From assembly GCA_005888295.1 (NCBI GenBank), contig VAWP01000099.1, forward strand, positions 1 to 35,196: a DNA stretch of 35,196 nucleotides, read 5' to 3'. Source of the DNA: Actinomycetota bacterium. GTDB taxonomy: Bacteria; Actinomycetota; Acidimicrobiia; Acidimicrobiales; AC-9. The translations under genes and the position numbers were made by a program. Below the pieces are notes generated by a model. That model was not told the DNA's origin, did no database searches, and was given only the letters and a program-made list of their open reading frames with translations. How positions within the stretch are numbered: the stretch's first letter is position 1; each line of letters opens with the position of its first letter. This document shows positions 31,002 to 35,196 of this stretch, in pieces.

Positions 31002-31718
31002 GTGTCGTCAGCTGAACTCGCTGCCATCCCCGAGGGCAACCGGCTCCTCGACTCCCTGTCGCCTGCAGAGGAGGCCGACCTTGCTCCCCACCTCGAGCAG
31101 GTGCGGCTGGAGCTGAAGGAGCTGCTGTTCGAGCCGGGCAAGCGCATCGACAGCGTCTACTTCCCGCTCACGGCGGTGGCGTCGTTGCTCAACCTCGTGG
31201 AGGACACCTCTGGGGTAGAGATCGCCACCGTGGGCAATGAGGGACTGGTCGGCCTCTCTGTCTCCTGGGGTATCAACACCTTCAATCCTCGGGAGTTCGT
31301 GCAGGTCCAGGTGCCCGGCGACGCCCTCGTGATCGACGCCGAGACCTTTGCCGCCAAGCTCCCCGAAGCGGGGGAGCTCACCTGGCTCGTCCATCGCTAC
31401 ACGCAGGCCTTCGTGACCCAGATCGGACAGCAGGTGGCCTGCAACGGCCTGCACACGATCGAGGAGCGCTGCGCCCGCTGGATGCTGCTCACCCATGACC
31501 GGGTGGGCTCAGACGAGTTCCCCCTCACCCAGGAGTTCCTGGCCCAGATGCTGGGCGTTCGCCGCCCTTCCGTGACGGTTGTGGCCGGCGTCCTGCAGCA
31601 GGCCGGCTTCATCCGGTTCCGCCGGGGCCGGATCACCATCACCGATCGCCGTGGGCTCGAGAGCGCGTCGTGTGGGTGTTATGGGGTCCTGAGAGAGGTG
31701 TTCGACCGGCTTGTCTGA
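31002..31718 (+). CDS. Crp/Fnr-family transcription regulator
   Basis: 238 residues from GTG 31002. The N-terminal cupin-like effector domain (LELKELLFEPGKRIDSVYFP, VEIATVGNEGLVGLSVSWG, VQVQVPGDALVIDAETFAAK) lacks the classical cNMP phosphate-binding Arg-Ser motif, so cAMP binding is unlikely. A long dimer helix carries ERCARWMLLTHDRV. The winged HTH is LTQEFLAQMLGVRRPSVTVV, and the family tail ITITDRRGLESASCGCYGVL follows. No Fnr-type Cys cluster is present at the N-terminus. It is transcribed alone, with a STAS gene 94 bp downstream. The ligand and targets are unknown. Codon use and spacing are looser than in the first 30 kb. Confidence 0.88.
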   Translation: MSSAELAAIPEGNRLLDSLSPAEEADLAPHLEQVRLELKELLFEPGKRIDSVYFPLTAVASLLNLVEDTSGVEIATVGNEGLVGLSVSWGINTFNPREFVQVQVPGDALVIDAETFAAKLPEAGELTWLVHRYTQAFVTQIGQQVACNGLHTIEERCARWMLLTHDRVGSDEFPLTQEFLAQMLGVRRPSVTVVAGVLQQAGFIRFRRGRITITDRRGLESASCGCYGVLREVFDRLV

Positions 31719-31812
31719 GCCGGCTACCCCCTCTGTACGGTAGCTGACAGAAGCAGGTATTCTGGACTGGTCGACACCAGAGATCCGGGCGGACGACACC
31801 CGGCGGGATGGC

Positions 31813-32166
31813 ATGGCGTTTCCGACTCCCTTCGACGTGAAGGCCAACGTGCACGACGGTCTCGCCGTGGTGTCGGTGGTCGGCGAACTCGACATCGCCA
31901 CGGCATCTCGGTTGTCACACTTGCTGACCGAATTGGCTGAGCCGGGTCGAGTGGTGCTGGTCGATCTCAGCGACACCGACTTCATGGACTCCACCGGCAT
32001 CGCCGAACTTGCCATCGCCTGCAAGCATCAGCGCGAACTGGGTGGCGACCTGATCCTCGACGCACCGAACAGGGCTGTGTCCAAGGTCATCGAAATTTCC
32101 GGGCTGGACAGGGTGATGACGGTGACCTCAGGCCCGGAACGACCCTCTCCGAGCGAGTCTCGGTAG
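31813..32166 (+). CDS. STAS-domain anti-sigma factor antagonist
   Basis: 117 residues from ATG 31813; the single domain spans almost the whole chain. LAVVSVVGELDIATASRL and VLVDLSDTDFMDSTGIAEL give the SpoIIAA-type fold, with the phosphorylatable Ser at about position 60 in DST. Such proteins bind a serine-kinase anti-sigma factor when unphosphorylated and so free a sigma factor. Neither the kinase nor an SigB/F-type sigma is encoded here. TATTCT at 31758-31763 is a possible -10 with a roughly 45-nt leader, but the ribosome site is weak (GCGGGATGGC). Confidence 0.88.
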   Translation: MAFPTPFDVKANVHDGLAVVSVVGELDIATASRLSHLLTELAEPGRVVLVDLSDTDFMDSTGIAELAIACKHQRELGGDLILDAPNRAVSKVIEISGLDRVMTVTSGPERPSPSESR

Positions 32167-32336
32167 CCACTGCGGGCTCCCCGGGCGAAGTTGCGATGGC
32201 ACTCCGACCCGTGACTCCATGAAGACGACAATCCACGACGTGGTCGGTAACGACGAGCACGTCGTGGCCCTCATGCTTTTCTCCTTTGAGCGCGGGTCCC
32301 ACCCAGCCAGGCGCGCATCCCACCAACCGGGCTGTC

Positions 32337-32795
32337 TCAGCTAGCGGCCGGAGCCCCTCTTCCTGGTGAGGCCAGAACCGCCACCTCCGTCCATGAGTAG
32401 TCAGGTGGCTTGGCGAGCAGCATCGGAGCCAGCTTGGAGGCGAACCCGTCCATCTCCTCGTAGTCATCCGAGCCTGCGTCTTCCCAGTGGGGATAGAGCA
32501 TGTAGGCCAGCTCATGCGCCACGACGTCACCAAGCTTGTCCATCTTGGAGACAAGGGAGGGGTCGACCACGATCCCATCATCGGCCACGAAGGGCAGGGT
32601 CAGACCGGCCACTCCGGCTTCGAGCATGGGCATGGTGAAGGCTCGAACCGGACGACCTCTGAGACGGCCAAGCTCCTGGGCCAGCGAAGCCAGTTGGCTC
32701 GGGAGCCCCGCGCTGACCAGCTCCGGCCAGGACCGCTCGACCATTTGCGTCCAGCCCAGCCCGGACAGTTGAAAACCGTCGACCGACTCACCCAT
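32337..32795 (-). CDS. Metallopeptidase-like protein with HELAY motif
   Basis: 152 residues from ATG 32795, which has GGGAGG five bases upstream on the minus strand. The core reads DKLGDVVAHELAYMLYPHWE and then DDYEEMDGFASKLAPMLL. This follows the H-E-x-x-H ... E plan of small zinc peptidase-like (IrrE/ImmA-like) proteins, but the second His is Tyr. A nearby His (YPHW) and the Glu of YEEMDGF could still ligate metal, so activity is uncertain. Its ATG overlaps the end of the upstream lone DHp gene (that gene's stop is at 32788), so the two are translated as a pair. I recognise no named family. Confidence 0.6.
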   Translation of the reverse strand: MGESVDGFQLSGLGWTQMVERSWPELVSAGLPSQLASLAQELGRLRGRPVRAFTMPMLEAGVAGLTLPFVADDGIVVDPSLVSKMDKLGDVVAHELAYMLYPHWEDAGSDDYEEMDGFASKLAPMLLAKPPDYSWTEVAVLASPGRGAPAAS

Positions 32796-33198
32796 CTTCG
32801 CCTCCCAGCTCGTCGCTACGCCTGTTCCCCGAGCGCTGGTCGACATGCGTGAGGCCGAAGGTCGCGCCCCGCAGCTCACGGATGACAGCATCCAGCTTGT
32901 CGACGCCGAAGCCGAGGCGTTCCGCCAATCGAGGTTCGTCCCCGAGCCTGATCGTGGCGTCGAGGGCGAGGCCGGCGATGAAGATGCGCTGGATCACTAC
33001 GTCGTGCACGTCCCCGACGCGGTCGTTGGCGACAGCGAACTGCTCGGCCTGTAGGCGAAGGAGCTCCTCGGCAACGAGGCGATCTCGGATGTCCGGGGCG
33101 ACGGCTACCAAGGGTGGGTGTCCCTCATCGGTCAGCCCCAACGGGGGCCTCGAGCGAGTTTCGACGGGGACGTCAGGGCTGCTCTTGCGGGAGGTCAT
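32788..33198 (-). CDS. Stand-alone histidine-kinase dimerisation (HisKA_3-type) domain protein
   Basis: 136 residues from ATG 33198 (in-frame longer starts exist up to TTG 33291). After a polar N-terminus and a linker helix (IRDRLVAEELLRLQAEQF) comes NDRVGDVHDVVIQRIFIAG with the phospho-accepting His at about 65, then GVDKLDAVIRELRGATFGLT. This is the DHp domain of NarL/DevS-type kinases. Those kinases continue into an HATPase domain; here the chain ends within 20 residues and overlaps the start of the metallopeptidase-like gene. It has no ATP-binding part, so it cannot phosphorylate itself. It might dimerise with, or take phosphate from, a full kinase, or be a truncated remnant. Confidence 0.6.
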   Translation of the reverse strand: MTSRKSSPDVPVETRSRPPLGLTDEGHPPLVAVAPDIRDRLVAEELLRLQAEQFAVANDRVGDVHDVVIQRIFIAGLALDATIRLGDEPRLAERLGFGVDKLDAVIRELRGATFGLTHVDQRSGNRRSDELGGEDG

Positions 33199-33750
33199 GT
33201 TGGCGACCACGATCAGGTCTCCAACAGATGAATGGAGCGCACGACACGAACCTCCTCCTCGCGGGGCCTGGTTGCCCTGGGCGGAGGCCAATCGGTCGCC
33301 TCAAACAAACCACGCCAAAGTCGGCTGGTCGGTCCCGTCCAAGGGTGACCCTAGTCGCGGTGATCCCTACCGGCAATTGGGCAAAAGCAATAGTTTCAAT
33401 GTCTGCTACCGTACAAATCAATTGTCAGAAAGCGTACAAAGATCAGTGAATATCACCCCGCCGGATCGACAAAAGGCAGAACGAGGCGCAAGCTAATCAA
33501 CAGGATGACCGGGTGCGCTCCCGCTGAGAGCCTCTCGGTGGCGTCCAGCTGGGGGTGCCTCCACTCCCCACGGGTGGGGCCACGGGTTCGCGAGCGGAGC
33601 TGAGACGGGGGAGTTGTCGAGGTTGGAGTTCTCACGTCGGTTCCTGGGCGTGAACACCCAGCACGCGTCCTCTGAGCCAGCGACCGTCCCACGAGTCAGG
33701 ATGACTAACAAACGTTCGGTTCGGACGGGCCGAGGCACAGAGAGGACCAC
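33199..33750. other. Intergenic region with direct repeats, upstream of the dehydrogenase gene
   Basis: About 550 bp without a supported gene. Its middle (33370-33460) is strikingly AT-rich for this window and holds two copies of CGTACAAA (33410-33417 and 33433-33440), 23 bp apart, or about two helix turns. CCCCACGGGTGGGG at 33566-33579 is a short inverted repeat. AACAAACGTTCGGTTCGG at 33709-33726 sits about 25 bp before the dehydrogenase start and could be an operator. The short open frames here lack family motifs. Confidence 0.4.
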
Positions 33751-34686
33751 ATGATCGACTTCACAGGCCAAGTGGCCATCGTGACCGGGGCAGGGCGCGG
33801 CCTTGGCCGGCTCTACGCCATCGAGCTGGCACGGCGTGGCGCCGCCGTCGTGGTCAACGATCTGGGGGGCACGATGCAAGGCCACGGCTCCGATTCCACT
33901 GTCGCCGACCAGGTCGTCAAGGAGATCGAGGACAGCGGCGGTACGGCGGTGTCGTCAGCTGAATCCGTGGCCACCCCTGAGGGCGGAGAGGCAATCGTGC
34001 ACGCTGCGGTCGACCGGTTCGGGCGCCTCGACGCGGTGGTGAGCAATGCCGGCATCTTCCACACCGTCGGCTTCGACGAGCTGAAGGTGGATGACTGGCG
34101 CGGGATGCTGAGCGTGCACCTCGACGGGGGGTTCTACCTGAGCCAGCCGGCGTTCCGGGTGATGAAGTCGCAAGGATACGGCCGCTTCGTGTTCATCACC
34201 TCGTCGGCTGGAATGTTCGGGCAACCGAACTCGGCGCACTACGCCGCCGCCAAGGCAGGCCTCGTCGGGCTCGCCAATGCCATCGCCGTCGAGGGTGCGG
34301 AACACGGGATCCACGCGAACACCGTGCTTCCGTTCGGCTACTCCCGTATGGTGACGGAAACGGCCGGTGAGCGGGAGCACATCTCTACCGACGAGTCATC
34401 GTTTCTCTATGCCATCCAGCCGGATCTCGTCGTTCCTATCGTCGTCTTCCTCGCCAGCCGGACTTGCGAGCTCACCCACCACAATTACTCCGCCTGCGCC
34501 GGACGGTTCGCTCGCGTGTTCATCGGACTCGGTGAGGGTTGGTTGGCCGACCGAGGCAGCGAGCCGACTGCTGATGACATTCGGGATCACCTCGCCGTCG
34601 TCCAAGCGACCGAGCCCTTTACCGTGCCGACTTCGATCTTTGACGAGGTTGCAGAGATCTGTGCCCGACTAAGTATCAGCGCCTGA
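33751..34686 (+). CDS. Short-chain dehydrogenase/reductase, MFE-2-like
   Basis: 311 residues from ATG 33751, preceded by AGAGAGG. Rossmann motif VTGAGRGLGR (11-20), VVVNDLGG, SNAG, and the catalytic Ser (ITSSAG) and YAAAK. The NDLGG stretch and the long C-terminus (about 90 residues past a normal SDR core) match the 3-hydroxyacyl-CoA dehydrogenase part of multifunctional enzyme 2, so an acyl-CoA or steroid side-chain substrate is likely, with NAD(H) preferred (Asp after the second strand). The C-terminal THHNYSACAGRFARVFIGL and GWLADRGSEPTADDIRDHL are also typical. It stands alone, with a probable lipid acyltransferase downstream. Confidence 0.9.
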   Translation: MIDFTGQVAIVTGAGRGLGRLYAIELARRGAAVVVNDLGGTMQGHGSDSTVADQVVKEIEDSGGTAVSSAESVATPEGGEAIVHAAVDRFGRLDAVVSNAGIFHTVGFDELKVDDWRGMLSVHLDGGFYLSQPAFRVMKSQGYGRFVFITSSAGMFGQPNSAHYAAAKAGLVGLANAIAVEGAEHGIHANTVLPFGYSRMVTETAGEREHISTDESSFLYAIQPDLVVPIVVFLASRTCELTHHNYSACAGRFARVFIGLGEGWLADRGSEPTADDIRDHLAVVQATEPFTVPTSIFDEVAEICARLSISA

Positions 34687-35013
34687 TCAGAACCAGGGCA
34701 TGCTGGCCGACCTCCAGGCGGCACGACGTGGGGAGGCGAGCTCTGGCGTCCAGTCACCTACCACACATCCTGCGGGTGCTGGCAGCTCGACAACCCGAAC
34801 TTCCAGCCCTCCTTCTGAGGTGTTCCTTCTGACGCCAAGGAGCCGATCATCACCTGCGGCACCCTCGTATTGATCAACGGGACGCTGACCGGCGCGAGCG
34901 CAGACCGGCGAAGAACCTAATAGTTGGTCTATACTCTGGGGCTGGGAATCGAAAGAGAGCGGTAGTTGCTAGCGCCGTGCCCGGAGTCATGGGGCTCTCA
35001 AAGGAGAAGAACC
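34687..35013. other. Intergenic region before the acyltransferase gene
   Basis: About 330 bp. A short open stretch at 34738-34818 reads ELWRPVTYHTSCGCW and ends in QPSF-stop; its Trp/Cys-rich look suggests the tail of a lost gene, but I recognise no family. TATACT at 34930-34935 is a candidate -10 for the downstream gene, about 80 nt before its start. Confidence 0.35.
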
Positions 35014-35196
35014 ATGCAAGGCCTCAGGGGATTCGACGCGGCCTTCCTACATTTCGAGACGCCGACCAACCACCTCCATGTGGGACAGAAGTGTGTGCTC
35101 GACCCGTCGACGGCGCCGGCCGGGCACTCGTTCGATGCCACCCGCCTAGCAGCCGTGCCGATCTCGCTGCGCGGTGAGGGAGATCGGTCCCGGCGA
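35014..35196 (+). CDS. Wax ester synthase/diacylglycerol acyltransferase family protein (N-terminus only)
   Basis: Begins at ATG 35014 with AAAGGAG at good spacing and runs off the right edge after 61 codons. MQGLRGFDAAFLHFETPTNH LHVG is the standard N-terminus of the WS/DGAT family, which esterifies acyl-CoA to alcohols or diacylglycerol to make storage lipids. LDPSTAPAGHSFD continues the family pattern. The last 15 residues (PISLRGEGDRSRR) no longer look typical, so an indel near 35150 is possible. The catalytic HHxxxDG motif would lie beyond the window. Confidence 0.8.
   Translation, partial: MQGLRGFDAAFLHFETPTNHLHVGQKCVLDPSTAPAGHSFDATRLAAVPISLRGEGDRSRR

Noticed and set aside
34738-34818. 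ELWRPVTYHTSCGCW ... QPSF-stop as a gene
   Set aside because: Open stretch too short and unrecognised, without a start or ribosome site; mentioned only as a possible remnant.

Overview
The window is about 35 kb of very GC-rich DNA from an actinobacterium. Two WhiB proteins, an ECF sigma / zinc anti-sigma pair, a mycobacterial-type succinate dehydrogenase cluster, YlbL, UPF0182 and zincin_2 family proteins, a WS/DGAT-type acyltransferase start and many apparently leaderless genes support this. A lineage such as Acidimicrobiia is my inference; no rRNA is present to settle it.

Layout. 1-2959 (minus): a large class III cyclase/ATPase regulator that runs off the left edge and carries one frameshift. 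3083-6458 (minus): sdhC-sdhA-sdhB, each pair overlapping by one base, with a strong hairpin behind it. 6646-10036 (plus): a MoxR/ChlI-type AAA+ ATPase and its VWA partner. 10185-13526: a WhiB gene, a disrupted glutamate formiminotransferase, a SigE-like sigma factor with its anti-sigma factor and an RseB-like protein, and a second WhiB. 13683-17395: a small acidic protein, surE, a zincin_2 protein with an altered metal motif, and an HtrA-like protein that has lost its catalytic triad. 17467-19162: moaE, a small membrane protein and an MreB-like protein with an odd start, followed by a 20-bp-arm inverted repeat. 19314-20856 (minus): a HEAT-repeat protein and a Pro/Ala-rich membrane protein. 20993-30211 (plus): YlbL-type PDZ-Lon protease, a membrane histidine kinase (frameshifted), a DivIVA-like protein whose C-terminus looks like a phage minor head (Mu gpF-like) domain, and a UPF0182 membrane protein. 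30251-30327: initiator tRNA, a perfect palindromic terminator and the N-terminal stump of a phage-type integrase. 31002-35196: a more loosely packed region with a Crp/Fnr-type regulator, a STAS protein, a lone histidine-kinase dimerisation domain coupled to a metallopeptidase-like protein, a short-chain dehydrogenase and the start of a WS/DGAT acyltransferase.

How the genes fit together. Much of the middle concerns the cell envelope and its stress response: SigE/RseA/RseB-like, pseudo-HtrA, YlbL, MreB-like, DivIVA-like, UPF0182 and a membrane kinase. The cyclase, Crp-like, STAS and lone DHp proteins are signalling parts.

Two patterns run across the window. First, at least eight genes have a TANNNT hexamer 6-8 nt before an ATG/GTG, which predicts leaderless transcription. 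Second, at least four genes (cyclase, formiminotransferase, HtrA-like, histidine kinase), and perhaps the mreB start, carry indels or small internal deletions. Either the assembly contains indel errors or several genes are decaying; raw reads would decide.
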